DNA from: Epiperipatus broadwayi
Lineage: Eukaryota > Onychophora > Udeonychophora > Euonychophora > Peripatidae
Direction: 5' to 3'
Length of the DNA stretch: 64,000 nucleotides
NCBI GenBank assembly: GCA_028023455.1
Contig: JAQFVV010006294.1
Location: forward strand, 806,001 to 870,000
Below the pieces are notes generated by a model that worked only from the letters and a program-made list of their open reading frames with translations, was not told the origin of the DNA and did no database searches. The position numbers were made by a program, and so were the translations under genes. Positions 50,315-62,479 of the stretch are shown here, piece after piece. Position 1 is the first letter of the stretch, and every line of letters begins with the position of its first letter.

Positions 50315-51992
50315 CTGCAATTAAAAAAATTTCATATCCATTATTGTATCAAAGTAAGACATTTAAAATCTCAATTTAATAAAAATGAAGTTCAAAATGA
50401 ATCTCATTTAAATAAAAAAAAAAACAAATAAATTATTAAATTTTCATGAGTACTATAAGTTTTTGACATGACCTAAAGTATTTTTTATTCATCAAATAAT
50501 TGCTATAGAATAACCAAATTTGTAGGACAGCAATTTTAATTTCTAATCATTTTGTTAAAATAGAAACACACAAAGATCCTTATGGGTTAGTGGCTAATTA
50601 AATCACCTGCAAAGCTCACATTTTGGAATTTGAAATTTTTTTCCAATTGGATTTAAGATTTTAACTGGTCCACACTTAACTCATCAACCATCCAATTATT
50701 CATTAGTAAATAAATATCTAGAAATGATAAAAAAAAAAAAAAACATCATCAGACAATTCAAAAACTTGGTAATGTTTTGGTCAGCTATTAGAACTTTGTT
50801 CTATAGTAGAGATATTTAATAAAATGTTTAAATTTTCATTTTTAAAGTAGATATTGTCACATTTTTTTAAAAAAATGTTATTGTCATGATTTTATATGTT
50901 ATTAACTATTTAAGATCATCTAGAGATGTTTATTTTAATTTTTGGGTTATTGTAGATATCCTGGAATATAAAGTAATATTCACAATTTTTTATTATTATT
51001 TAAGTAACATAATAGGTAGTTTTTTTACATTAAATTGTATATCTTACTATAAAAATATTACATAAATTTAAACATATATTTTGATAGGTTTTTGCACTAA
51101 CATTTTATTTTATTGCATGTTTTCACAACAAAAGGCTTTAATAAATTTTTTGAAATGATATTTATATTATGATTATTAAAATTATTCGTTATTATTTTTA
51201 TTTAAAAATTATTTTCTTTTTGAATTTGTTTGATTTAAATATTAAAAGATATTATCAAAACTTAATTTATTATTGTTTTTTGATGAAGATTGAGAATTAA
51301 TGCTTTAATCATTATTAGAGTTAAATTATCATTAGAACGTGATATTCTTCATTCAATCTAAGGCATATAAAATATTGAGATAATAGAGTATTACAACCAA
51401 GTACTATCATTTGGCCTTCATCAGTATTGAGAATGATATTATTTTCTTTAGATTGTATTTTGACATGAATAGGAATGATTTTGTAAAATGATAAAACTAA
51501 TAGGCAATTTTCAGGATATAGAACTTTTTTTTTTCAACCATTCATTAAGAAGATGTGGGTGAAATGATAATTATTAGATTCTTTCTTTGATAGCGGATAA
51601 GCATGGACTTTGAATATTTTCCTTAGATAAATTTTGATTAAGATATTTGGTCTTCTGCATATCCATATTCCTCTAGTAATAAGATTACAGAATAAGTGGA
51701 TTTTTAATCTTAAATTAATATAATAAATTTACCTGGTCAAAAGTAATATGGCTAACTGCTTTCATAATCTCTTTTTAGAATTTAACTTTGTTAATTAATT
51801 ATTTGTTTTAGAGAATTATAAATTATAATTTCCTTGCATACATGTTGAAAAATGTGCCACTAATGTATATACATAAATAATAAATACAAAAAAAATTCAA
51901 CAAATAAAAAAAGGATCCCATTTTATTCATTCATAATTTTACCAAGCAATCAATGTTAATAAAAATAAATTTTAATAGCAATTATAAAATAC
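50315..51992. other. Intron sequence with a weak SINE-like stretch
   Basis: From 50570 to 50745 a less A+T-biased stretch ends in a run of 15 A (50730-50744), with GGGTTAGTGGCTAA near 50584 as a possible box A. This could be a SINE, but box B is not clear. The rest, with T-rich runs to 51300, shows nothing. Confidence 0.3.
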
Positions 51993-52124
51993 CTGTTGGA
52001 ATAATTCTATCATGAAGAATCATTTGAGCAGACTGGAAATCATTCAAAATATGCAATAATTTCAGCCCTTCAAAGACAGGTACATATTCATCCCCTTCTT
52101 CAGTGTCCAAAAAATACTGCCCCT
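51993..52124 (-). CDS. gcl: germ cell-less, fourth exon in window
   Basis: This 132-base exon encodes GQYFLDTEEGDEYVPVF followed by LKLLHILNDFQSAQMI and DRIIPT. GMCL1 has the parallel AFLETEQGKPFVSVF, LRLQYIISDLASARII and DAVVPS. The acceptor is TTCTAG and the donor GTATTTTATAA. Phases agree with both neighbours: two leading bases complete a Gln codon and one trailing base begins an Asp codon. It belongs to the gene-specific C-terminal domain of germ cell-less proteins. Confidence 0.95.
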
Positions 52125-52201
52125 CTAGAATGATAAGATAAACTTTTAATTCCTATTAGAAGGATTAATACTTAATTCTATTTTTAAATGGATATACTTA
52201 C

Positions 52202-52289
52202 GAGGTTGATTTTTAGAAAATTCATCGGTATGTGTGGCTAATTCATCTATATTTCCTTCCCAATCAACTTTTAATTGCAAAAAAAGCCA
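52202..52289 (-). CDS. gcl: germ cell-less, third exon in window
   Basis: This 88-base exon starts with WLFLQLKVDWEG and ends near DEFSKNQP, matching the GMCL1 stretch WMFLQLVPSWNG with a following FSKQ. The acceptor is CCTCCCAG and the donor is GTAAGTAT, both near consensus. It leaves one base for the codon completed in the next exon, only 77 bases away. A 70-codon open frame on the opposite strand over this site is only a shadow. Confidence 0.94.
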
Positions 52290-53981
52290 CTGGGAGGAAA
52301 AAAACAAAAAATGGAAAATATGTTATTGTTTTTCTTTAAAAAAAAAAAATTCTTTGCATAGAAAATGTAATTATTATTTTCTAAATACAAATTATATTTT
52401 GGCAAGAAATATAAATATATTTCAAAATGTTAATATTTTATTATAGTAAAAATATGAAATGTAAAATATTTAAATAAAAATTAAATATACTAGTTCCACA
52501 GTAAACACAATTTCCATATTCTCATTTCAGTTAATTAAATAAAAAATTTAGAATAAAAAAATATTTTCATTTTTGATGTTTTAATTTTTAAACAAATATA
52601 ATTTTTAAATTATGATCTAATAAATTTATTTTGAATTCCACAAACAATCAGCAAAAGACAGTGGCCCCATGATACATATTTCAATTAAACTACACTCACT
52701 CAGGTGGTCTTAACTGTATATATTATCAATGTTTTAAAACTATTGTTTTTTAAATGTCTAGACAAATTTATTTGGATTTAAATTGCCAGCAAATTGGTTA
52801 TATATTAAAATAAATAGACTATTATTCATATGCATGAAACAATTATTCTTTAAATATGAAATTATAAAACTTCTTAACTTATGATACACTTTTCAATTTT
52901 AATTCAAAGATTAAATATAAGCATTTTTTTTTTTCTGAATATATTTTTAATTAACAATCTTATGAATTCACCTTTATTTCTGTAAACCATTGAAGAAAAG
53001 TATTACAAAAATGCAAACTGCTTCTAAATCAGTTTCATTTTTTTATGTGTCATTCATTGGTTGTTCATGGAAGTAGAGGTGAAATTGTACCATGAGAATT
53101 TAAATCTCTATTAGTTTAAAGAAAATGCAAAATAGAAAGTAAAAATATAATGCTTTTATTAAAAAAACTGTGATTATATAATTTTAAAATTAAATTGTAG
53201 AATACAACATAAGTTGAGAAGTTTAATAATTTCATAGTTAAAGAATAATTGTTTCATGTTTATGAACTAATAGTGCAATTATAAAACATTTGAATGCTTT
53301 GAAAGTGAAATTGGTAATTTAAATTGGTTAAATTTTTGGATGTATATACAATATGTACATACACATATGTAGATATTCCATATATTTTGACACATATATA
53401 TAAAACATGTGCAAACATCTAGGTGTGTGATAAAAACATGCATTATATATGGTTTGCTACTATAAACTTTGCACTGAGAGTTGGAAGCAAATTCCACAGA
53501 TATGGGAGAACTACATATAATAAAAGTGTCCTACACTTTCTTCAATTTAATGAATTCATTTTTTAAAAGTTACCAAATATGTCATAAATTATGGTTTGAG
53601 ATGAGGCTTAAGCATCATTCCTGGTTTCCATATTTCCTTAAATATCTATCCTAATCTCTTTCTTTTTTTCCTATTACAATCTTCTCAAATTGATTTTTTA
53701 AAATTATCATTATTTCTCAAGATAAGTACAACAAGTTCTCAGCTCCAATAATAAATTGAATGTCTAGGTAATATAACATTATGTTATTAAAAATAATACT
53801 GAAACATAATCAATGATAGTTTATTGGTGTCCATCACACAAATCCATTCTAGTAATTCATATTGCACCAATATAATAAATTTCTCATGGCATAGTCAATA
53901 TAACTTTTCTTTTTCAGTTTATAATGCTAAAGCTAAATGAGTTTATAAATAATCATTAAAATCAGACAAAACTTAGATAAT
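52290..53981. other. Intron sequence, nothing recognised
   Basis: A+T-rich start of the 7.9-kb gcl intron. Open frames at 52234-52446 and 53279-53497 lack any motif; the first overlaps the exon on the opposite strand. Confidence 0.4.
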
Positions 53982-54468
53982 CCCAATATCAATAACAATT
54001 AATAACCTCAAATTGTTGTTAACAGAACCTCCTTTTAGCAATAAAGGTGGAATCCCACCTTCATTTTATACTTGACCACAGAGATTGAAATTATTGATAC
54101 AAAGAAGTTTAAACAAATCTTCTTAAACAGGTAAATTGTAACCTGTTCTAATGCAGGCTAATAAATAGTCAATTATAACATTACAAATGGCAATTATAAT
54201 TTTCAAATTACATCCATTTAGCCTTGAGCATTATTACACTTATTATTTAAGTTATACTTAGGGTGCAATTTGAAAATGATAATTGCAGTTTGTAATGTTA
54301 TAATTGACTATTTATTAATCTGCATTCAGAACAGGTTATATTTATCTGTTTAAGGAGGTTTGTTTAAACTTCTTTATATCAATAATTTCAATCTCTGTAG
54401 TCAAGTTATTGCTAAAAGGAGGTTGTCTCGACAACAAGTTGAGATTGTTGATTATTATTGAGATTGTC
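53982..54468. repeat. Long fold-back element, family B, full copy
   Basis: Two arms of about 220 bases pair across a short centre near 54215-54260. Text such as GAGATTGAAATTATTGATAC and ATAGTCAATTATAACATTAC in the left arm returns inverted in the right. A half copy lies at 19440-19730. No coding capacity. Confidence 0.85.
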
Positions 54469-54539
54469 AAAGATGTTGACTGTTTTTAATGATATATATT
54501 ATATAAATTATTGATTATAAGTAATATTATGTAAATACA

Positions 54540-56160
54540 TATTACAATATATATATTATACCTGACGAAAAGATTTTTCTTTCACATATACTGACCACAA
54601 AGGTGCCACTAGTCCGAATATCGGAACTAGACATTTATTTTAAGAGTGGACAGGATATACGAACATGAATGCGTCGGACTAAACCCAGGGAGAGCAAGAG
54701 CTTGTGAAGGTTGTTCAGACAATTGAGAAAACACTGAGACAAACGTCAGCCAAAATAATTATAAAAACTTTTTAAATTTATTAAACATAGAACAAAATAA
54801 ACGTGAAAATTTGACTTACATTTTCTTAGCAGATCTTATCATTGAGCGTATGCAAGCATTAATACGTTAAATACCCAGGCAAACAAGTTCATTCCTCATT
54901 TATAACATAAGAAGGACTTATATCTTCCTGCTAGCAGTTCATCTAAACTAATTCCTTTCTTTTTATTTATTTATAGAGATTTAAAAAGATAGATACGTGT
55001 GGAGAACCAATGGAACAGCGCAGATGAGCTTTTCTTAGCCCAGAAAAGAAACATTGGAACTAAGAATGTCATAATTCTGCAAAACACTCGTGGTCAAGTA
55101 TGTTTAAACCAGCCAAGGTTAGTTTCACACAAGAAAGGGAGAGATTACAGACTATGTAATGTGAACTATAGAAAATAAAATCTCTACCAAAAAAAAAACC
55201 AGAACAATATACTCAATAAACCACGAGCTAAAACATCAGTGGTCTTCAGATAACACAAACCAAGTTTGATTAAGTTTAATGACAAAAAAAATAAACAAAA
55301 AGGACAGGTGAGTAAAAGAAAACTACTAAGATCCGCCTGAGTATTTTTGAAGGGTTAATCATAGAACAGAGAAAACATTAAGCATATAAAATATCACTCG
55401 CCATACATTCTCAAATAAATAATATTTTAAGATGGAAAATCTTGCCATTAAGATTCTAATATAAAAAAAATACATTAATATTTAAATTAATAGATCACAT
55501 AACATAAATATAATTTCTTTTAAGATTAAGCTGAGATTTGCTAGAGGCTTAGAGATTTAGACCTGATTTTAATATGGAAAGGTCAGTTACCTAGAGATAA
55601 TATTAATTTCGCTGTTCACGCAAGGTACAGTTTATAAAGTCCTATACGGTGGCTTTAATTTACTGCAGGTTCAGAAGAATGGAAGCACTATTGGGATCAG
55701 CTCTGGACTTGGCACTTAGGTCATGATTGAAGTCACAATTTTGGAGTTCCGGAGGTTCATCTTTGGAAAGATTTAGCCCATCATGATATGGGATTCTTCA
55801 TGTTGTAGATTATAGGCATGGCATCTGATTGTCGGTCAACAGAAATTTGTCTTGGTGATTCCCATTAAACAAATATCAAATAAAATCAGAATCACTTCAA
55901 CAACACAGCAGTTCAAACAGAAAAATCTGGATAACTTCTCAATAACAAGAAGCTGAATAATCTGAGCAATTCGAATAAATAAGCTGAGTGACTAGAATAG
56001 TCTCTCTGAATAATCTGAATGAATGAATCAAACACAAAAAACCCAGAGCTATTTATGTCCTTCGTTATCTCCTGCGCATTCTTTTATTGCAAGTTCCAAC
56101 CAGGGTAAATCTCTACCTCCCGTTCAATCTTAATTAGAAAAATAACAACTGACAGGGCTT
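54540..56160 (-). mobile_element. Unclassified G+C-richer block, possible solo LTR on the minus strand
   Basis: From about 54590 to 56150 the base composition is more balanced. The minus strand has a TATA-like ACATAAATAGCTC (56045-56057), a possible start TGTCAGTTG at 56155, and GTGGCACC near 54603 that could be the start of a primer binding site. A repeated AATAATCTGA/GAATAATC text lies at 55950-56020. No open frame was found. A similar TATA context is at 31404-31415. An LTR is possible but target duplications were not found. Confidence 0.35.
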
Positions 56161-56660
56161 TATTTTACAAAATTAATTTTTAAAAAAAAAACATACCAAA
56201 CTAAATCTCAGCTTTAAAAATAAATCAACTTTTTTTTTTAAATAAAATACTTTCATAAATAGATTTATTAAACTTTGCTTGCTTTTAATTACTTTAAAAG
56301 AAAACAAGTGTCATAAAAAAAAAATATTTTAAACTAAAATCAATTGGGAATTAAAAATATAAAATTTTAATGTAAATAAGTATGTGTGTTATTGCACATA
56401 TAAAACTTGGTTTTAATTTACGTGATAGAACTTTTGAATCAGATAAAGTATCTGGTTCAATATATATATGTTGGAATTTAAAAAAATCTATTCTTATATA
56501 CTTCATAATAATCATCTTGACAGACAGCACCTTTCCATATTGCTTTGTGATAAACATTTTTGCTTTTTTAGGAAGACATTTAAAAAATTATTTTATTCAT
56601 TGACCTTTTCTATTAATTCATTCTTCATAACAAGAATAATAAATAATGATATACATAAAG
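56161..56660. other. Intron sequence, nothing recognised
   Basis: A+T-rich. Three overlapping open frames (56351-56665) on both strands have no recognisable motif. Confidence 0.4.
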
Positions 56661-56666
56661 CTTGAA

Positions 56667-57055
56667 AATAAGCTCATAACAAGCTTTGCAGAATATCCCC
56701 AACTCCAGACCGGTTTCTGCTACTGGCTTCCTCAAGCTTGTTAAATTAGGTCATGTGACACATGATTTTATTTCTTTGTAATTTTATTTTTTGCTATTAA
56801 GGCTTTAGCAATTTTATATTGCCAAAAACTTGCTCCAGTCCCATATGGCTATTTAAGTTAGGTAGCTGGATTGGAAGACATGGATGTCTGAAAATTTCAG
56901 ATTTTCTACTTAATAGTTATCTATTAGATAAAGTGCTGGGCTTGTCCTAATACTTTTAATCTAATGCTTGATATCCTAGCACCTCACTGAGGAAGCCAGT
57001 AGCAGAAACTGTTCTGGGGTTGGGGATATTCTGCAGAGCTTGTTAAAAGCTTATT
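56667..57055. repeat. Fold-back element, family D, with 68-base arms
   Basis: Arm 56667-56734 (starts AATAAGCTCATAACAAGCTT, includes CAGAATATCCCC and GCTACTGGCTTCCTCA) is inverted at 56988-57055. The segment AAGCTTGTTAAATTAGGT just after the left arm is repeated directly after the right arm, at 56734-56790 and 57083-57140. The arms hold the TGAGGAAGCC...GCAGAAAC motif discussed in the findings. Confidence 0.85.
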
Positions 57056-57140
57056 TGTGAGCTCTATATATAACATTTGTAGTACAAGCTTGTTAAATTA
57101 GGTTATGTGACATATAACTTTATTTTTTTGTAATAAATAA

Positions 57141-57745
57141 TGAGTATCTTCATGAAAAAATTGACCATTTCTGTAGGCAGAAATCTGATTCTCCAGTTTG
57201 CCATCTGGAATTGTTTGTCAATTTCCAGTTTAGAATAATGTTTCAGTAAGTAGGCCAGAGAACAACAAGAAAATTGAAGTATTTAGTAACAAACATGTAT
57301 TCACTGCATACATACTAAAATTTCTTTGTTACCATTCAATGTTTATATCAGTTCCAAAGAATACCATAATAATTTTAGGATCAATAAAACATCATTGAAT
57401 ATATCCATTTTACTTTGCTATTCCAGTGTATCTATCATATAATATTCATTTTTTGGTAAAATTTGCATCAAATAAATAAAATCTTGAAAGAAATAATAAG
57501 AATGATTTTCAAAATCTACAACAATTTTTTTTTTTTTTTTGATTTTTTAATAATTCGTACAAACTTTGTAAATTAATTAGAAAATCAATGTCTTTAAAAT
57601 TGTCTCTAGAAAAAATTAAGGCAGCTGTTGTTCAACACTGATCAACTATTTGGCTAATGGTTGGAAATGAACTAATTCAAACTGTTAAGTATGTCTACTA
57701 TCATTATAAACTAAAGAATAATTTTTCTGAGCCTCAAAAAGATTC
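57141..57745. other. Intron sequence, nothing recognised
   Basis: A+T-rich gcl intron with a T run at 57523-57540. No motif. Confidence 0.4.
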
Positions 57746-57753
57746 TTTTAGAG

Positions 57754-58269
57754 CAGTGTTCTTCAACTCTTGGTCCGCGGCCCGGCACCGGGCCGCGGAA
57801 CTTTTCTGCAGGTCCGCGTGTTAGACGGGCAGTAAAAAGTTTGTAATAATAAATAATAAGAGTTTAAACTTTTAATTAATATAGCTAATTTTTATTTATT
57901 TTTTCATCTCATTTTTACCCAATTAAAAAAAAAAGAAAACAGAACAAAAACAAAATCTAATCAATCATTCATAAATTAATTTGTTTTTCTAGTCATCACA
58001 GATGTTTATAGGGGGGTGGAATTAAATTTTTTATTACTTTTCTAAAAAAATTTTAAAAAAAGTTTTTTTTATTATATAAACTCCATATATATATAAAACT
58101 TTATCTTATATATTTAAAATTGTTGTTTTGATCAGTTATAACATGTATGCTTATCTTTAAGAAATTTATCTATAGACTTCTACGAAATCTTATCCTTATT
58201 TTTGCTGGTCTGCGGAACCTTATCCTTATTTTTACCGGTCCGCAGGTGTGAAAAGGTTGAAGACCACTG
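57754..58269. mobile_element. hAT-superfamily non-autonomous element with 8-base TSD
   Basis: The ends CAGTGTTCTTCAAC and GTTGAAGACCACTG are inverted repeats with one mismatch. An exact 8-base duplication TTTTAGAG lies outside both ends (57746-57753 and 58270-58277). Subterminal G+C-rich text with GGTCCGCGG and CGGTCCGCAGG is typical of many animal hAT elements; here the left end also forms a hairpin around CCCGGCACCGGG. The 516-base element lacks a transposase. Confidence 0.92.
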
Positions 58270-58277
58270 TTTTAGAG

Positions 58278-59205
58278 TATTTGGTTTAACTTTAATGGAA
58301 AATAAAAAAGTTTTTGAATTATGTAATTTTATTTTTAAATTTTAACTGTATTTTTATTATATTATTGGCAAATGAAAGTTTATAATTTGTGGATCATAGA
58401 TGGTAATGTGCTTTTTTTATTCCAATTTGAATTAAAACTAGTTTAAGAGATAAAGCAGCAATGATTAAATCCTGTTCTTTTTGTTTTAAAACTTTTATTT
58501 CATCTATCAACTTATCTACTATCACATCATTAGCATTTACCCAGACACAAATTTCTCTTCCAGATCTAAAACACGAAGATATTTTTGCCTCCAATTTTTA
58601 AATTCTGTGGTTTTAATAAACCATTTACTAAAAATAACAGCCTTTTGCCTTTTCACAATGTAAAGGTGCCGTAATAATCATATTTCTGCCCAATGCAAAG
58701 ATTGTTGGAATTTTTTAATGGCTCGCAAACAAGTCTGAAGAGATTTCTGGAGGAATATATTCATATCCAAAAATCTTGAAATAACATCAATTTCTAATTT
58801 AGGGAAATCTTCTGATTGTTGAACATCATTTTCAAAGATAAAAAGATGTCGAAATTTTAAGTTTTTCTGGATACAAAAACAAATTAAAGACCTATTTATG
58901 TGAAAAAAAAATCAGTCATTGGACATTCCTAAAAAGAATCCTGATCATTATTTCAGCTATATACAGTGCTTCAAGGTCACTTTATGACATTTCAATAGCA
59001 TCAAATTAATTTCTTAGAGTTATGGCAACAGGTATTCTGTTACCAGGTCCTCATTTTCTATTACCAGTCTCGCTAGCAACACTACTCAAACAATGGCAGA
59101 TGAGATTCAGATGAAATATCACTTTTAATAATAGTAAAAAAAAAATCATATCATAGAAAAAATCTGAAGGTTATATTCAATATTTCAGCTATAAAATGTA
59201 CATTA
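58278..59205. other. Intron sequence, nothing certain
   Basis: A 66-codon open frame on the minus strand (58394-58594) reads like the fragment of a zinc-finger-domain transposase protein in places, but no diagnostic motif is present. The stretch 58620-59110 is slightly less A+T-rich and may be part of an old DNA transposon. Confidence 0.3.
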
Positions 59206-59347
59206 GCACAATCCTCATGCTTAACCAAACCAATAGACTATTAGTAACCTGTTATCAAGGCAACACTACAATTAGACAATATTGTAAAATTGTTTTAATA
59301 ATAGATAGTTGATATTCTATTGGCTTGTTTAAGCATAAGAGCAGTGC
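59206..59347. mobile_element. Palindromic MITE, family A, second copy
   Basis: Arms from GCACAATCCTCATGCTTAAC and its inverse ending TAAGCATAAGAGCAGTGC match the copy at 3472-3631, including TTATCAAGGCAACACT. The centre differs. Confidence 0.7.
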
Positions 59348-60175
59348 TGATTTAATAGTATAAATATATTATTATACATTGTGATCAACATTTTTTAAAC
59401 TTTTTAAAATACCCACTAAGAGAACTCAATTTTACTTTTAGAAAATAAATATTTTATAAATAAATATTTTCATTTCTAAGCTTCTTTTAGAAAAATATTT
59501 GGACAAACAATCTCAGATATCCTTTTTGACTCTTAATTTTTCTAAAAATACAAATTGATTTTTCATCAGTTTTCTAAATTAAACATTATTATAAATTTCT
59601 ATGAGATATGCTTAAAATCTGAATAAAGTTTGCAATTTTTGCCTAGTGCATTTTCAACTAAGTTATATTAATGATAGTCTCATATATGTTTTTATATATA
59701 GTTACTTTCCATATTATATTTCCTTGAGATATTGCGTACCAAAATTTTCAATGTTATTATAAACTTCTTACATTTTTTAATTCTAATAGTTAGCATACCA
59801 CTGATAGAATAAAAAAAATTTTTTTTTTTTTACATTTTCTTATATACCTCAATTAGTACTCTCAAATACTAATGTTTAACAACTTATTAATATTCTTTTT
59901 TTTTCTTTAATAAATAATTACTTTTAAAATTTATACAGTTTGTATTTCTTTTATATTAATGAATGGCTCCCTCCTCCACTACAAAATAATAAAAAATAAT
60001 CTTTTCTAAAGATTGTGTTTTTGTAAAACTAATTTAACTTTTTCTCATTAATATAAATACAAACCATAAAAATCATTCTACTGACAAGATGCCATTTTCA
60101 ACTACAAAATCTGTTATATATTTTAAAAAGATCTAATTATATTAAAAAATCTATAAAATTGAAAAAAAAAATTAC
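59348..60175. other. Intron sequence, nothing recognised
   Basis: A+T-rich end of the 7.9-kb intron before the 60176-60260 exon. Confidence 0.4.
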
Positions 60176-60260
60176 CCTTTTTAAAAGAATATATAAATCT
60201 GTTTCAACTTGAACTAAAAATAAATCAGGGGATCGCACAAGTTTTGACATCAGATCTATG
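60176..60260 (-). CDS. gcl: germ cell-less, second exon in window
   Basis: This 85-base exon encodes IDLMSKLVRSPDLFLVQVE and ends with LYILLKR, which parallels the GMCL1 stretch that ends DIYTTLKKW. The acceptor is TTTTTTTAG and the donor is GTAATT. It is separated from the upstream exon by an intron of only 153 bases, whereas the following intron is nearly 7.9 kb. It carries the end of the BACK region. The exon ends in phase 0, so the next exon starts cleanly with the conserved Trp codon. Confidence 0.93.
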
Positions 60261-60413
60261 CTAAAAAAAAAAATTGTAAATGAAGATTTAAACATTAAGC
60301 AAAATAAAGTATTGGATAGAAAAAAAAAGTGGTTCTGTCAAAAAACAATTTCTGGTCTATTTTAATACTAATTAATAAAATATTTGCATGTAAATTTTTT
60401 AATTTAATCTTAC

Positions 60414-60545
60414 TTGATATGTTTTAACAACTTGGTGGAATGCAAAGGCATTAAATTTCTCTCAAGCCAATCAATACAACCTTGTTTAACAATTTCCTGG
60501 GCATATGTACAAGCAGCATTATAATAATTGCAAACAGTTTCTTGT
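60414..60545 (-). CDS. gcl: germ cell-less, exon 1 of those in window (BACK region)
   Basis: This 132-base exon encodes 44 residues reading QETVCNYYNAACTYAQ near its start and GCIDWLERNLM in the middle. GMCL1 proteins have a matching stretch (KTVCGYY, then CLEWLLNNLM) in the BACK region after the BTB domain. The acceptor follows a long T-rich run on the minus strand and the donor reads GTAAG. The first base completes a codon begun in an upstream exon that was not found. The exon ends with two bases of an Asn codon finished in the next exon. The BACK region helps hold the Cullin-3 binding geometry in BTB-BACK proteins. Confidence 0.93.
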
Positions 60546-60851
60546 CTAAAAAAAAAAAAGAAATTAAAATTTAATATTAACAAACATAGTAGTAATATGT
60601 ACATAAGAAAATACTATACAAATGTTATATGATATAAATAGCAGTGTTGCATAATATATATTGATGTGCACATATAAAAAATGGCAGATAATATCAATTG
60701 CTAATATATTTCTTGTTTAAAATGCATTTTAGCTACTAAACAAACTGTGCTATTTGAAGTGCATGAACATTTATTATATACTGAAATTTTATTTCAATAG
60801 AATGTTGATTGTCTTAATTAATTTGGATGACAAATGATTCGGAAAATCAAG

Positions 60852-61110
60852 CAGTAACTCTCTCAATACAATAGTGCCATCTAGTGCAAGCTATGGTAAT
60901 CAATAGATGTCAGAAGGTTAGTTAGTGCATTTAAATCTTTAATTAGTGTCTAAACTCATCCAATATCCCTAGATTAGTTTCTAGCTTATGGCTATAATCA
61001 GTAAAGAGTTTTGGATCTGGGAGCAATGCACTTTGGTCTTTGGACCTAAGACATCCTTCCAGTAATTTTCTTTTACATATTTAGTCAACTACAAAGCAAT
61101 GAGCCCACAT
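60852..61110. repeat. Fold-back family C, single arm
   Basis: From AGCAGTAACTCTCTCAATAC this follows the left arm of 25080-25591, with ATAGTGCCATCTAGTGCAAG, AATCAATAGATGTCAGAAGG and TAGTTTCTAGCTTATGGC. Only one arm is present. Confidence 0.8.
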
Positions 61111-62470
61111 TAAAAACACAATAATGTTTTCAATCCAAGCTAATTTGCCTGCAAAGTTATAGAGATTTAAATACAGTTCAGTTTCATTATATCAAATTTG
61201 ATGTCTTTGATTTTTTTATAACCAAAATCATCAATATCCTTTGGCTAGATTTGCTATTAAACCATTAAAACATCTCATAATTACCATTTCTTTTACTTGC
61301 TAATATTGTAATAGCTTGTGCAAAAAAAAAAAAAATGGTGGGTATGAAATGTTTTAATGGTTTTTTGCTTATTTTAATCAAAGTAAAATTATGCAGGATT
61401 ATTACTAATAGATAAATATGAAGTATTATAATATCTGACTTAGAAAATTGTTAGAAAATAATCAAAATGTTTTTAATGTATATGTACCTCATTAGCATTT
61501 AAAATAAGTTCCAAACCCAAAAACATAATCAATAAGTGAAATATCTCAAAAAATTCAATAAGTGAAACTACAAACATGTCAAAATAAAACAGTGATGAAG
61601 CTTTATAAGATAAATAAAAAAAAATTCATAATTTTAAAAAAGTACAGATAATAATTTTATAAAATTATAAAACTGATATTTTACTTTAATTAAAAAAAGC
61701 ATGTTGTTCTAATTTTCTCCCTTTATACAATCACTGTACAATTATTCAAAGAAGATATGATTATTGTATCACACCAATAAAAAATGTTTGCGTTTTTTTA
61801 AGAGGGGGAAAAAGGAATGAAAAATTATTTTTTGTATGTGAATTTTGTATTTTTAAGTTTCAACTTACTGATAATTAAAACACTGTATTAAACAAATTTA
61901 TGCCTCAAATTTTCTAAAATATTTTGACTTTTGTATAAACAACTACAATAATTCTGTTATCAAATCAACAACTTACTGCATGTACTCTGAATAAATAATT
62001 AAAAATAAATAAAGCAACAAAAGTAACATTTCAAGAGAACAATGACAAAAGCATCATTTTGGGAGAAAAAAAGTTCAGACACTTAACATGCTACTGCATT
62101 TGGGTTCTCATTCGAAAATAATCGTAACTATTTTTATAAAATAATGAAGTAAATATTCTTTATAGCTATATAAGTCATTGTAATGCCTTGCATGGTTTGC
62201 TGTAAATAGAATAACAGACTCGGAGTTCAAGATCGATATAACTTTAAACACATTTCAAAAGCCCTCTAAAACATACATTTTATAATTTAAAAAAATTAAC
62301 AATCCAATTATTCATTCTTAATTCTTATGCTTAATTTTACAATAATATTAATATGTTTCAACTACTCTCAGCAGACTTCTACAGTTTAAATTAGAAGAAT
62401 AAATGATATTATTGACTGCCATCAATTCAACAAAGATTCCAAGTGATCATATGATTAACATTTATCTCCA
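61111..62470. other. Upstream intron or flank, nothing certain
   Basis: A+T-rich sequence upstream of the first gcl exon in the window. Near 62218-62238 CAGACTCGGAGTTCAAGATC resembles a tRNA box B. No exon with the preceding part of GMCL1 was found here. Confidence 0.35.
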
Positions 62471-62479
62471 AATAATCTA

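Larger units (their letters stand above)
12834..60545 (-). other. gcl: Gene model: germ cell-less (gcl/GMCL1), C-terminal ten exons
   Basis: Ten exons in descending order are 60545-60414, 60260-60176, 52289-52202, 52124-51993, 50314-50245, 44771-44696, 36774-36713, 20730-20647, 14704-14617 and 12944-12834. Every junction has AG before and GT after the exon, and the reading phases fit without exception, giving about 308 residues. The order and many residues match the remembered C-terminal part of animal GMCL1, including YCWRWTG, SLQP and FPLY. Known role of the family: a BTB-BACK protein at the nuclear envelope that acts as a Cullin-3 ubiquitin ligase adaptor; in Drosophila it is needed to form primordial germ cells, where it removes the Torso receptor. 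Introns range from 77 bp to about 16 kb and are filled with transposon remains. The first exons (BTB domain) are not in the window. Identity is strong; expression was not tested. Confidence 0.93.
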
